From: Hyphomicrobiaceae bacterium
Lineage (GTDB): Bacteria; Pseudomonadota; Alphaproteobacteria; Rhizobiales; Hyphomicrobiaceae
Length of the DNA: 64,000 bases
Direction of reading: 5' to 3'
Assembly (NCBI GenBank): GCA_041397645.1
Contig: JAWKWE010000007.1
Span: 129,066 to 193,065, forward strand
Both the position numbers and the translations under genes were made by a program. The notes beneath the pieces were generated by a model. That model had not been told where the DNA came from. It did no database searches and saw only the letters and a program-made list of their open reading frames with translations. Positions 8,766 to 17,886 of this stretch are shown in pieces. Every line of letters begins with the position of its first letter. Position 1 is the first letter of the stretch.

Positions 8766-11700
8766 TCAACTGCCTCCGGAGCCGAGAACGATCAGAAGAT
8801 CCTTGGCGCTGACTTGGTTGCCTGCTTCGACCAGAATTTCCTCGACCACACCGTCCCGCGGAGCCTGGATCGACGTTTCCATTTTCATGGCCTCGATCGT
8901 GAGCAAGACGTCGCCTGCATTTACGTGCTGACCTGTTTGCACCGCGATTGAAGCAATCGCACCCGGCATTGGAGCGGCCACATGACTTTCGTTGCCGTCC
9001 TCCGCGCTCCTGCGAACCTGGGTTGCAGGACTGACGCTGCGATTGGGAACGACGATGACGCGCGGCTGGCCATTGAGTTCGAAGAACACTTCGACCTGAC
9101 CGTCGGGCCGCGTCTCACCAATCGCCGTCAATTGGATGATGATCGACTTTCCGCGTTGCAGATCCACGGTGATCTCCGTGCCGGGCTTCATGCCGGAATA
9201 GAACACCGGCGTCGGCAAGACAGATACCGGACCATACTTGGCTGCCGTGGACGCGTATTCGGTGAAGACCTTCGGATACATCAGATATGAGGCCAGATCG
9301 CAATCATCGATCGCGCGCCCGCATTTGCCTTCAGCCGTCTTGCGCTCGCTTTCAAGATCAATGTCGCCGAGAAGTGCGCCAGGCCGATCCTTTATGGCCG
9401 CTTCGCCCTTCAGAATCCGGTCCTGCACACCGGCAGGCCAGCCGCCGGGTGGCTGGCCCAACTCGCCGCGCATCATTTCGATAACGGAGTTCGGGAAGGT
9501 GACATCGCGCTTTGGATCCATGAGATCCTCCGGCGATAAATTCTGTGCAACCATCATCAGCGCCATATCGCCCACAACCTTCGACGATGGCGTGACTTTG
9601 ATGATATCGCCGAAAAAATCGTTGGCCGCACGGTACGCATTTGCAACCTCTGGCCAGCGCGCTTCAAACCCGAGAGAGCGAGCCTGCTCTTTGAGATTCG
9701 TGAACTGTCCGCCCGGCATCTCGTGCAGGTAGACTTCCGAAGCGCCAGAAAGCTGGCCGCTTTCAAATGGCGCGTACTGCGTGCGCACGCCTTCCCAATA
9801 GCCGTTGATCCGTCGCAACGCATCACTATCGATGCCCGTATCCCGCTCGGTTCGCGCAAGAGCCTGTACGATGGAGCCTAGGCACGGCTGAGACGTTCCC
9901 CCGCTCATGGAATCCATGGCGGCATCGACAGCATCGACCCCCGCATCGATCGCCGCAAGAATTGTTGCGGCAGAAATTCCTGTGGTGTCATGCGTGTGCA
10001 AATGCACTGGCAGGCCGGTCGCGTCTTTCAACTCCTTGACCAGAACGCGCGCCGCAGCCGGCTTCAGCAAACCGGCCATATCCTTGATCCCAAGGATGTG
10101 AATGCCAGCCTGTTGAAGCTCTTTGGCAAGATCCACGTAGTATTTCAGAGTGTACTTTGGCCGGCTCGGATCGAGAAAGTCACCCGTGTAGCAAATGGCG
10201 CCTTCTGCCAGCTTGCCTGCGTCGCACACGGCATCGATGGACACGCGCATGTTTTCGACCCAGTTGAAACAGTCGAAAATGCGAAACAGGTCCATCCCGG
10301 CATCCGCCGCCTGGCGAACGAAAAAGCGCACGACGTTATCTGGATAATTCGTGTATCCGACGCCGTTGGATCCACGCAGCAGCATCTGCGTGAGGATATT
10401 GGGAACGTTCTCGCGAATAGCGGCCAGACGCTCCCAGGGATCTTCCTGGAGATAGCGCATCGCAACGTCGAAAGTCGCGCCGCCCCAGCATTCCAGCGAG
10501 AATAATTGCGGCAACCCTCGCGCATAGCTGTCCGCTATCGAGACGATATCGCGCGTGCGCATACGCGTCGCCATTAGCGATTGGTGCGCATCACGCATCG
10601 TCGTGTCGGTGATGAGAACGCGCTTTTCCCTCTTCATCCAATCCGCAAACCCATCCGGTCCCAACTCCTGAAGCACCTGGCGCGTACCTGTTAGGGGAGC
10701 TCGGGCGAAAGATGGCAAGACGACGTTGGAATATTCTGGCGCCTGAGGCCGTCCGCGCGTTTCGGGATGACCGTTGACCGATACGTCCGCGATCCACCGC
10801 ATCAGTTTCGAAGCCCGGTCGCGCCGTTCGGGAAAATCGAAAAGCGATGGCGTTTCGTCAATGAAGCGCGTCGTGTATTCGTTGTTTCGGAAACGCGTGT
10901 GCGCAATGACGTTGTGTAGGAACGCTAGATTGGTGGCCACACCCCGAATGCGATATTCGAGCAGCGCACGATTCATTCTGTCGATGACTTCGTCCGTCGT
11001 TCCGGCCCACGCTGTCAATTTTTCAAGAAGCGGATCGTAGTATCGCGTGACAACAGCTCCGGAAAACGCCGTGCCTCCGTCAATGCGGATTCCAAAGCCC
11101 ATGGCGCCGCGATAGGCGCTGATGCGACCAAAATCAGGAATAAAGTTATTCTCAGGGTTCTCGGTCGTAATGCGGCACTGGATGGCATGACCATTGAGCT
11201 TGATGTCTTCCTGGGGGGGAATGCCCGTCTCCCAGTGACCGTCGGCACCTCGGTGGGCGATCCGACCACCTTCGAGAATCTTGATTTGCGCCTTCACAAT
11301 ATCGAGACCGGTGACGACCTCGGTGACGGTGTGCTCGACTTGAATTCTCGGATTGACCTCGATGAAGTAGAAAGCGCCGGTATCGACATCGAGGAGAAAT
11401 TCAACTGTGCCCGCGCCCACGTAATCGGTCGCGTGGCCTATGGCCAAGGCGCACGCGCAGAGTTTGGCGCGGGTTTTTTCATCCATATAGGGTGCGGGCG
11501 CGCGTTCGACGAGTTTCTGATTGCGACGCTGGATCGAACAATCTCGCTCAAACAGGTGGACGAGATTGCCGTGCTGATCGCCGAGAATCTGAACCTCAAC
11601 ATGCCGAGCATTGCGTATAAGCTTTTCCAGGTACACGTCGTCCTTGCCGAACGCCGCCTTTGCCTCGCGACGACCGATCATCACAGCATCGAGAAGATCC

Positions 11701-12278
11701 CGTTCGCTCTCGACTACACGCATGCCGCGGCCACCGCCGCCCCAAGACGCCTTGAGCATGACAGGATAGCCGACTTCGGCGCCTGCCTTTTTGATCGCTG
11801 CTGGATCGGTAGGTAGCGGAGGACTTGCGGGCATGACAGGCACGCCATTCGCCACAGCGATGTTGCGAGCATCGACTTTATTGCCAAGCTTGCGCATCGT
11901 GTCGGGAGATGGACCTATGAAAATAATGCCCGCTTTCGCACACGCCTCGGCGAATTCCGGGCTTTCCGACAAAAAGCCATAACCGGGGTGGATCGCATCG
12001 CACTTAGTATCGAGCGCTACCCGTATAATGTCATCGATCGACAGATAAGCTTCGATTGGCCCCTTCCCGTGACCGACCATGAAGGCCTGATCGGCCTTAA
12101 AGCGATGCAATGAAAGCCTGTCGTGCTCGGCGTAGATGGCAACGGTTCTAATTCCAAGCTCTGCTGCGGCGCGAAAAATACGCGTCGCGATCTCCGACCG
12201 GTTCGCGGCAAGCAGGCGCCGGATCTGTCTAGGCTTTGCCCCTGTCATTGCCTCGTGCCTGCGGACGTCATCGCTCAT
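8766..12278 (-). CDS. pyc: Pyruvate carboxylase
   Basis: 1170 residues, single-chain anaplerotic enzyme making oxaloacetate from pyruvate, ATP and bicarbonate. Order: biotin carboxylase domain (IRRLLAANRSEIATRIFRAA; ATP-grasp SWGGGGRGMRVV; EVNPRIQVEHTVTE), central carboxyltransferase (TDTTMRDAHQSLMATRMRT; LHTHDTTG; DAAMDSMSGGTSQP), allosteric/tetramer region, and C-terminal biotinyl domain with the biotin Lys in EAMKMET. The ATG at 12278 with a GGGAAG ribosome site is preferred over the upstream ATG at 12332. Divergent from the sigma-54 activator. Confidence 0.95.
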   Translation of the reverse strand: MSDDVRRHEAMTGAKPRQIRRLLAANRSEIATRIFRAAAELGIRTVAIYAEHDRLSLHRFKADQAFMVGHGKGPIEAYLSIDDIIRVALDTKCDAIHPGYGFLSESPEFAEACAKAGIIFIGPSPDTMRKLGNKVDARNIAVANGVPVMPASPPLPTDPAAIKKAGAEVGYPVMLKASWGGGGRGMRVVESERDLLDAVMIGRREAKAAFGKDDVYLEKLIRNARHVEVQILGDQHGNLVHLFERDCSIQRRNQKLVERAPAPYMDEKTRAKLCACALAIGHATDYVGAGTVEFLLDVDTGAFYFIEVNPRIQVEHTVTEVVTGLDIVKAQIKILEGGRIAHRGADGHWETGIPPQEDIKLNGHAIQCRITTENPENNFIPDFGRISAYRGAMGFGIRIDGGTAFSGAVVTRYYDPLLEKLTAWAGTTDEVIDRMNRALLEYRIRGVATNLAFLHNVIAHTRFRNNEYTTRFIDETPSLFDFPERRDRASKLMRWIADVSVNGHPETRGRPQAPEYSNVVLPSFARAPLTGTRQVLQELGPDGFADWMKREKRVLITDTTMRDAHQSLMATRMRTRDIVSIADSYARGLPQLFSLECWGGATFDVAMRYLQEDPWERLAAIRENVPNILTQMLLRGSNGVGYTNYPDNVVRFFVRQAADAGMDLFRIFDCFNWVENMRVSIDAVCDAGKLAEGAICYTGDFLDPSRPKYTLKYYVDLAKELQQAGIHILGIKDMAGLLKPAAARVLVKELKDATGLPVHLHTHDTTGISAATILAAIDAGVDAVDAAMDSMSGGTSQPCLGSIVQALARTERDTGIDSDALRRINGYWEGVRTQYAPFESGQLSGASEVYLHEMPGGQFTNLKEQARSLGFEARWPEVANAYRAANDFFGDIIKVTPSSKVVGDMALMMVAQNLSPEDLMDPKRDVTFPNSVIEMMRGELGQPPGGWPAGVQDRILKGEAAIKDRPGALLGDIDLESERKTAEGKCGRAIDDCDLASYLMYPKVFTEYASTAAKYGPVSVLPTPVFYSGMKPGTEITVDLQRGKSIIIQLTAIGETRPDGQVEVFFELNGQPRVIVVPNRSVSPATQVRRSAEDGNESHVAAPMPGAIASIAVQTGQHVNAGDVLLTIEAMKMETSIQAPRDGVVEEILVEAGNQVSAKDLLIVLGSGGS

Positions 12279-12330
12279 GATATTTTTGCTTCCCTTTTTG
12301 CACCGCAGCGCAGCTTTCTGACGTTTTTTC

Positions 12331-12346
12331 AATATTTTGGAATATT
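12331..12346. promoter_or_regulatory. Palindrome in the pyc / activator divergent region
   Basis: AATATT-TTGG-AATATT, a 6-base inverted repeat 53 bases upstream of the pyc ATG and about 110 upstream of the regulator ATG. A plausible operator for one of the divergent genes; no regulator can be assigned. Confidence 0.35.
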
Positions 12347-12457
12347 CGCAAGGCCCCGCACGCGAACTGGTAAAATAATTAGACCGCGCGATTGGTCAGA
12401 GCAAATCTTTGTTGTAAGGTCCTAACCGAAGCTTCGTTTGATGTAAGGATAGCCGAT

Positions 12458-14401
12458 ATGGTCGACACTTTTCCGAAAAGTGCCGAACTGACAGCCATCG
12501 ATGCGATAAGTAAATCCTTCATCCAGGATTTGCTTGCCCAATCGCGCACCCGCTGTGAAGAGGCTTACCGCTTAGATCGCAGCAGGCGTGCAGGACCATA
12601 CCTGCTCACCCCGGGTGAGTTGAGATGCGTTGCAGAGCCCCTAGAGCTTCTCACGCGTGTGGCTCGGCCAGAACTCGAGGCGCTCCTGGCAAGGCTCGCG
12701 CCGGCCAGCTACGTCGTTGTTCTTTCCGATGCAAATGGCGTCGCCGTCGATTTTGTTGCCAGCGGATCGCCCGATCGCAAACTCTGGCGCATGGGCGTTT
12801 GCGCGGGCGCAGCCTGGGGCGAACCCCACGTGGGGACGAACGGGATTGGCACGTCGATTATGTCCCGGCTTCCCATAATCGTTCACCAGCGCAACCATTT
12901 CTTGCTCAAGTACGCCGAGTTGACCTGCGCAGCCGCGCCGCTATTTGATGCCCGTGGTCGCGTCATCGCATCCTTGGATGCGTCCTCGGTCGCTAACCTC
13001 CCCCAGGAAATCCAGGGATTGGTGCTCGACTTGGTGGTGCGAACTGCGCGCCGCATCGAACGCCTCTATTTTTTGGAACGTTATCGCGACCGGACCATCT
13101 TGACTGTTGACCTTGGCAACGACGGCCTCTCGGGCCACACGGTCACGCTCGCCGTCGGCGAAGATGGCTGTGTCATCGACGCGCAAGGCAATAGCAACGA
13201 CGGATCCGATGCTCCGACACTCGACACCTATAGCAAGATGAATTTCGCTAACGTCGTTGATCTGGCTTGGCGGACACCTGCGGTCCAGGCGGGGCCGATG
13301 CACGTGGAGCACAAGGCGGTGGTGAACCTTGTGGGCGATCTGCCTTACTTTACCGTGCTTCGCGCGCCCGCTCAGCTTTCACCCCGGCCCATGGCGTCGG
13401 TCGCCAGAGCTGATCTGGCTCGCAGCAAACCGAAAAAGCTACAGCCAATTTCTAAGCCTGTGCTGACGTTGGAAAGGCTGGCAGGAGACGACCCAGGGCT
13501 TTGCGCTGTCGCTGGAAAGATCGACCGCTTCATCGCCCATCGAATTCCCTTCCTCATTCAAGGAGAGACCGGCACAGGCAAAGAGGAGTTTGCGCGTGCC
13601 ATTCATGCCAAGGGGCCGCGTGCGGCCTCACCGTTCGTCGCCATCGATTGTTCGTCCATTCCGGAAAATCTCATAGAAAGCGAACTTTTCGGCTACGAAG
13701 CCGGGAGCTTCACCGGTGCCAAGCGCGAGGGCCAGCGGGGCAGAATTCTCGATGCCAACGCGGGCACGCTGTTCTTGGATGAAATCGGCGATATGCCGCT
13801 GACCTTGCAGACGCGCCTTTTGCGCGTGCTCGCCCGCAACGAGGTTGTCCCCCTCGGGGGACACGTGCCGATCAAGGTCGATTTCAATTTGATCTGCGCC
13901 ACGCACCAGGATCTCAAGACAATGGTGGAGCGGAAAAGTTTCCGCCAGGATCTCTATTTCCGCATCTCAGGTTGCCGTATTGCGCTGCCGCCGCTTCGCG
14001 AGCGCTGTGACAAAAAACCGATTATAATCGGCGCGCTGGAACTTGAGTGCTATGCTGTGGGAATCCGTACTCTTCCCGACATCTCCGAAGCGGCCATGCA
14101 AATTTTGACCTCCTATCCATGGCCAGGCAACATGCGCCAGGCTCGCCTCGCTATGCGTTTTGCCTTGGCAAGCTCAGGCGGCGAAGAAATCTTTCCCGAA
14201 CATCTGCCCGAAGAAATCGTCGAAGAGGCATCCGGCGACGACTCCATCCCCAAGAGCGCTCCGACTCCGGAAGCGGATCTCGAGGACGTCCTGCGCCGCA
14301 ACGCCTGGAGCGTCAGCCAGACGGCACGCGATCTCAACGTCAGCCGCCAGACTGTTCATCGCTGGATGAAGGAACGCGATCTCAAGCGGCCCGTCTCCTG
14401 A
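12458..14401 (+). CDS. AcoR-like sigma-54-dependent transcriptional activator
   Basis: 647 residues. N-terminal sensory region (about 1-310) with a GAF-like domain as in AcoR, the acetoin/alcohol catabolism activators: WGEPHVGTNGIGTSI and AAPLFDARGRVIASLD. Central AAA+ domain: Walker A GETGTGKEEFARAIH, sigma-54 contact loop YEAGSFTGAKREG (GSFTGA instead of the usual GAFTGA), Walker B LFLDEIGDMP. C-terminal Fis-type helix-turn-helix VSQTARDLNVSRQTVHRWMKE. ATG 12458 has an AAGGAT site; the frame is open further upstream. It converges on the PQQ-alcohol dehydrogenase operon, which is the likely target by context. Confidence 0.88.
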   Translation: MVDTFPKSAELTAIDAISKSFIQDLLAQSRTRCEEAYRLDRSRRAGPYLLTPGELRCVAEPLELLTRVARPELEALLARLAPASYVVVLSDANGVAVDFVASGSPDRKLWRMGVCAGAAWGEPHVGTNGIGTSIMSRLPIIVHQRNHFLLKYAELTCAAAPLFDARGRVIASLDASSVANLPQEIQGLVLDLVVRTARRIERLYFLERYRDRTILTVDLGNDGLSGHTVTLAVGEDGCVIDAQGNSNDGSDAPTLDTYSKMNFANVVDLAWRTPAVQAGPMHVEHKAVVNLVGDLPYFTVLRAPAQLSPRPMASVARADLARSKPKKLQPISKPVLTLERLAGDDPGLCAVAGKIDRFIAHRIPFLIQGETGTGKEEFARAIHAKGPRAASPFVAIDCSSIPENLIESELFGYEAGSFTGAKREGQRGRILDANAGTLFLDEIGDMPLTLQTRLLRVLARNEVVPLGGHVPIKVDFNLICATHQDLKTMVERKSFRQDLYFRISGCRIALPPLRERCDKKPIIIGALELECYAVGIRTLPDISEAAMQILTSYPWPGNMRQARLAMRFALASSGGEEIFPEHLPEEIVEEASGDDSIPKSAPTPEADLEDVLRRNAWSVSQTARDLNVSRQTVHRWMKERDLKRPVS

Positions 14402-14420
14402 TCGAGACATTCATCGTTCT

Positions 14421-14455
14421 AAAAAAAGGACCCCTCGCGTGGCCGACGCGAGGGG
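14421..14455 (-). terminator. Terminator of the PQQ/Mo-oxidoreductase operon
   Basis: CCCCTCGCGT (14431-14440), 5-base loop, ACGCGAGGGG (14446-14455): a perfect 10-pair stem. The A-run at 14421-14427 is a T-run on the minus strand after the stem, so it terminates minus-strand transcription; it may also act on the convergent activator. Confidence 0.8.
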
Positions 14456-14486
14456 CGCAGAATGATACCGCAAGTACAGGGAGTGA

Positions 14487-16865
14487 TCAGGCGTTTTGCA
14501 GCTTTTCACCCATTGGCAAGTTGCGAACCCGCTTTCCACTTGCTGCAAAGATGGCGTTGGCGAGGGCCGGAGCGAATGGAGGAACGCCGGGCTCGCCGAC
14601 ACCTGAGGTGTGGTGTTCTGGAGATGCGGGCTCCAGAATGTGGACATTGACCTTCTTCGGGTAGTTCGAGATTCGCGCCACCTCGAAGTCGGAGAAGTTC
14701 GACTGCTCAACGATGCCGTCCTTGAAAGTGATGCCGCTGTAAAGCGCAGTGGACATCGCCATCACGGCAGCACCTTCGATCTGCGAACGAATACGCTCTG
14801 GGTGAACGTACATTCCGCAATCGATAGCAGTGGTAACCTCAGGCACGCGCACAACGCCGTCCTTGTCGATGGAGACATGCACGACCGAGGCGACGTAGGA
14901 TGCGAAGCAACGGTGTCCCGCAATTCCCATACCCTGACCTTCCGGCAGCTTCTTGCCCCAACCAGCCTTTTCAGCTGCCGTGGCAATAACCCGCTTCAGT
15001 CGAGATGTGTCGATCGGGAACTGGTCGTATGGCTCGCCGTAATTCCAGAAGTCGTCCGGCATGCCAGCCGCCTTCAGGTCCACTTTGCGATCTGAGCCGA
15101 TAATTTCCAGCAGGAAGTCCTTTGGATCCTTGCCCAGCTTGTGGGCGAGTTCACAAATGAACGACTGCACCGCGAACGCCCGCGGAATATTGGAAACAGA
15201 ACGGAACCAGCCGATGCGGGTGTGGGCCATTGCCTGCCCGTTTTCGCAGCGAATGTTAGGAACCTCAACCGGCACATCGACAAGGCCCATGCCATATTCG
15301 AGGTTGAACTGGTAACCACTATCGGGCGCGAACGTCGAAAGGATTGACGGCGCAACGGACCGATGACGCCATGCCGTCACCTTGCCGCTGTCGTCGATGG
15401 CCGCATCGAGATGCTCACACGACGTCGTGTGGTAAAAGCCGTTGCGAATATCGTCCTCGCGCGTCCACAACAGCATCACAGGAGCACCGTTGGACCGCTT
15501 CGACAGTTCGACCGCTTCAAGCGCGTAATCGCACTTGGACTTGCGGCCAAAGCCACCACCTAGAAGCGTCACGTTAACCGTCACGTTCTGTTCGGCAACC
15601 TTGTAGGTGTCGCAAATGTCTTTGCGCGAACCATACGGACTTTGAAGCGGAGCCCAAACGTCGATCTTGCCGTTGGCGAACTGCGCAATCGCAACTGGCG
15701 GTTCCATCGAAGCCTGAGCGACGTGCTGCTGATGGTAGGTTGCAGACACGACTTCCTTGGCGCTGGCGAATGCTGCATCGGGATCACCAAGATTGCGGAT
15801 GACCTTGCCGGGCTTGTTGGCCGTTTCTTCCATTTCCTTGTGGTATGCGACGCTGTTGTAGCTCGCGTGCGGGCCGTAATCCCATTCGAGTTTGAGCGCA
15901 TCCCGCCCAGCCATTGCCGCGTAGGTGTTGCGAGCAACGACAGCTACGCCGCCGAGGGAAGCAAACTTCGCCGGCGGCGCCTTGCCTTCGATCTCGTAGA
16001 CCGCTTCCACGCCGGGAACCTTCAGCGCATCAGCAGGATCAAATGACTTCAACTTGGCTCCGATCACTGGCGGCCGCGCCATCACAGCATACTTCAGACC
16101 CGGAACGCGAACGTCGGCACCGTACTTTGCCGCACCCACGGTGATGTCGAAAAGATCGACAATTTTGACCGGGTTCTTGACCATGTAGCGAAACTCGGCC
16201 GGCTTCTTGAACTCGACCGTTTCGATATCAGGTACGGCCCGGTTCGTTGCTGCCTCTGCCAGTTCGCCAAAGGTGTAGACCTTCCCGGTCTCTTTCCCAT
16301 CCTTGGTGTACTGGATAACTTTGTGGTTGCTGGCTTTGCACAGCGATCGGTCGACGCCCCACTTCAATGCTGCGACCGTTTCGAGCATCTGCTTCATCGA
16401 AGCACCGATGACTCGCATCGGCTGGATGTAATGGCGCACGCTTCGAGAGCCGTCGGTGTCCTGGTTGCCGTAGCGCGGCTCATCACCAGGAGCCTGCACG
16501 ATTTTAACCCGCGCCCAATCGGCCTCCATCTCGTCGGCAATGATCATTGGCAGCGCGGTGCGGGCACCGGTTCCCATTTCCGATCGATGCGCCACGATAG
16601 TGACGGTGCCGTCCTTGTCGAGCGCCACAAATACTTTGGGATCCATGACAACGCCATTCGGCATGCCAAGACCACCGTGAGGATACAAGGTCACCGCCTT
16701 TGCCTCGGTCGGTGCCAGCATCCGCAACGACATAACCAGACCAGTCGTGGTGAGGATTCCACCCAAAATCGAACGGCGGCTCACGTTCTCGATTATAAAT
16801 CCGGTCTTTTCAATCCGAGCGCCGCGCGCAGCGGCCTCGGCATGTTCTTCGATAAAGTGACGCAT
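14487..16865 (-). CDS. Molybdenum hydroxylase large subunit, IorB/aldehyde-oxidase type, Tat-exported
   Basis: About 792 residues, xanthine-dehydrogenase family of the isoquinoline 1-oxidoreductase beta type. An N-terminal SRRSILGGILTTTGLVMSL is a twin-arginine signal, so it acts in the periplasm. Molybdopterin-cytosine-type motifs: GTGARTALPMI, LGGGFGRKSKCDYA, and the catalytic Glu in GVGEPGVPPFAPALANAIF. Two candidate starts: ATG 16871 overlaps the small-subunit stop as ATGA, but GGGAGGT sits only two bases before it and eight before ATG 16865, so 16865 is chosen. It pairs with the 2Fe-2S subunit upstream; a cytochrome c subunit seen in many relatives is absent. The likely role is oxidising the aldehyde made by the PQQ enzyme (inference). 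Confidence 0.85.
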   Translation of the reverse strand: MRHFIEEHAEAAARGARIEKTGFIIENVSRRSILGGILTTTGLVMSLRMLAPTEAKAVTLYPHGGLGMPNGVVMDPKVFVALDKDGTVTIVAHRSEMGTGARTALPMIIADEMEADWARVKIVQAPGDEPRYGNQDTDGSRSVRHYIQPMRVIGASMKQMLETVAALKWGVDRSLCKASNHKVIQYTKDGKETGKVYTFGELAEAATNRAVPDIETVEFKKPAEFRYMVKNPVKIVDLFDITVGAAKYGADVRVPGLKYAVMARPPVIGAKLKSFDPADALKVPGVEAVYEIEGKAPPAKFASLGGVAVVARNTYAAMAGRDALKLEWDYGPHASYNSVAYHKEMEETANKPGKVIRNLGDPDAAFASAKEVVSATYHQQHVAQASMEPPVAIAQFANGKIDVWAPLQSPYGSRKDICDTYKVAEQNVTVNVTLLGGGFGRKSKCDYALEAVELSKRSNGAPVMLLWTREDDIRNGFYHTTSCEHLDAAIDDSGKVTAWRHRSVAPSILSTFAPDSGYQFNLEYGMGLVDVPVEVPNIRCENGQAMAHTRIGWFRSVSNIPRAFAVQSFICELAHKLGKDPKDFLLEIIGSDRKVDLKAAGMPDDFWNYGEPYDQFPIDTSRLKRVIATAAEKAGWGKKLPEGQGMGIAGHRCFASYVASVVHVSIDKDGVVRVPEVTTAIDCGMYVHPERIRSQIEGAAVMAMSTALYSGITFKDGIVEQSNFSDFEVARISNYPKKVNVHILEPASPEHHTSGVGEPGVPPFAPALANAIFAASGKRVRNLPMGEKLQNA

Positions 16866-16867
16866 GA

Positions 16868-17320
16868 TCATGCACCTCCCGCTGCAAGACGCACTGCGGT
16901 GTGAATGCGCTGATAGCAACCGCAGCGGCAGATATTCCCAGACATTTCCTTCTCGATCTCGGCGTCGCTCGGCTGCGCGTTCTTTGCGAGCATCGAGGCT
17001 GCCTGCATGATCTGACCTGCTTGGCAGAAGCCGCATTGGGGAACGCTGACCTCACGCCAAGCCTTTTGAACCGGATGATTACCATCCGGGCTCAGCCCTT
17101 CGATCGTGGTCACGGCCTTTCCAGCAATATCCGCCATGGTGGTCTGGCAGGCGCGGGCTGCTGTTCCATCGACATGCACAGTGCAGGCGCCGCACAGGCC
17201 CGTGCCGCAACCGTACTTGGTGCCTGTCAGATTTGCCTCATCGCGAATAAACCATAGGAGTGGCATGTTTGGATCGCCGTCGAAAGCGTAATCCTTGCCG
17301 TTGATTTTCACTGCAACCAT
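16868..17320 (-). CDS. (2Fe-2S)-binding small subunit, IorA type
   Basis: 150 residues. Plant-ferredoxin-like cluster YGCGTGLCGACTVHVDG with a further Cys in ACQTT, then a second cluster domain QCGFCQAGQIM and GNICRCGCYQRI, in the standard order for XDH-family small subunits. ATG 17320 has a GGAGGA ribosome site. It carries electrons from the Mo centre of the next gene, and probably rides through the Tat system with it because it has no signal of its own. Confidence 0.92.
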   Translation of the reverse strand: MVAVKINGKDYAFDGDPNMPLLWFIRDEANLTGTKYGCGTGLCGACTVHVDGTAARACQTTMADIAGKAVTTIEGLSPDGNHPVQKAWREVSVPQCGFCQAGQIMQAASMLAKNAQPSDAEIEKEMSGNICRCGCYQRIHTAVRLAAGGA

Positions 17321-17379
17321 TTCTTGTCCTCCAGCTGTTCTTCTTGATTTTCGCGCCCGCGTCAGCGACGCATCTTTTG

Positions 17380-17877
17380 CTAGTCGTGTTCCGTCGTCCC
17401 CTTTTCCTTGACTAAAAGAGCGATCCGGTAGGCGTCCGCCATTCTGCCGATCATGTAAACGCCGGCAGGGGCCGCTTCCCCTGGCTCACCGTCCGCATAG
17501 GTGACACGGAGAATGTGGGAGACCTGCATATTGAGCTTGTGCGCCTTGATGTTGTGAAGGCCCTCGCGTGTGGCGTCGTCAATCTGCTCAAGTTCAATTT
17601 TCGCAATTGGCCGACCCAACCCGTGCCTGATGATGGCCGAGAATTCGCGACGCTTATAGTCGGAGATCCCTGCCCAATTGACGATGTGATCGATCGATTC
17701 AAAATCCTTTGTTTCAATGGCCTTGCGAACCGTCGAGACAAGTTCATCGGTGGTTGCGGGATAGTGTGCGGCATCTTCCGCAGCTGCATGCGCCGGCGCA
17801 GAAAATATCAGACATAGGATGCAGAGGAGGCCGAAGCCCCCTCTGCGAACGTGCATCATGGGAAGGTGATCAAGCAC
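17380..17877 (-). CDS. Secreted protein of unknown function within the PQQ-ADH operon
   Basis: 165 residues with a signal peptide (VRRGGFGLLCILCLIFSAPAHA). The mature part is soluble, with ATTDELVSTVRKAIETKDFE and a C-terminal domain containing VYMIGRMADAYRIALL. I do not recognise the family. GTG 17877 is chosen because AAGGAG overlaps the stop of the PQQ dehydrogenase six bases before it; the ATGs at 17859 and 17856 have no such site. Its place between the dehydrogenase and the aldehyde oxidase suggests a periplasmic accessory or electron-transfer/assembly role, which is inference. Confidence 0.7.
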   Translation of the reverse strand: MLDHLPMMHVRRGGFGLLCILCLIFSAPAHAAAEDAAHYPATTDELVSTVRKAIETKDFESIDHIVNWAGISDYKRREFSAIIRHGLGRPIAKIELEQIDDATREGLHNIKAHKLNMQVSHILRVTYADGEPGEAAPAGVYMIGRMADAYRIALLVKEKGTTEHD

Positions 17878-17886
17878 GCTAGCTCC

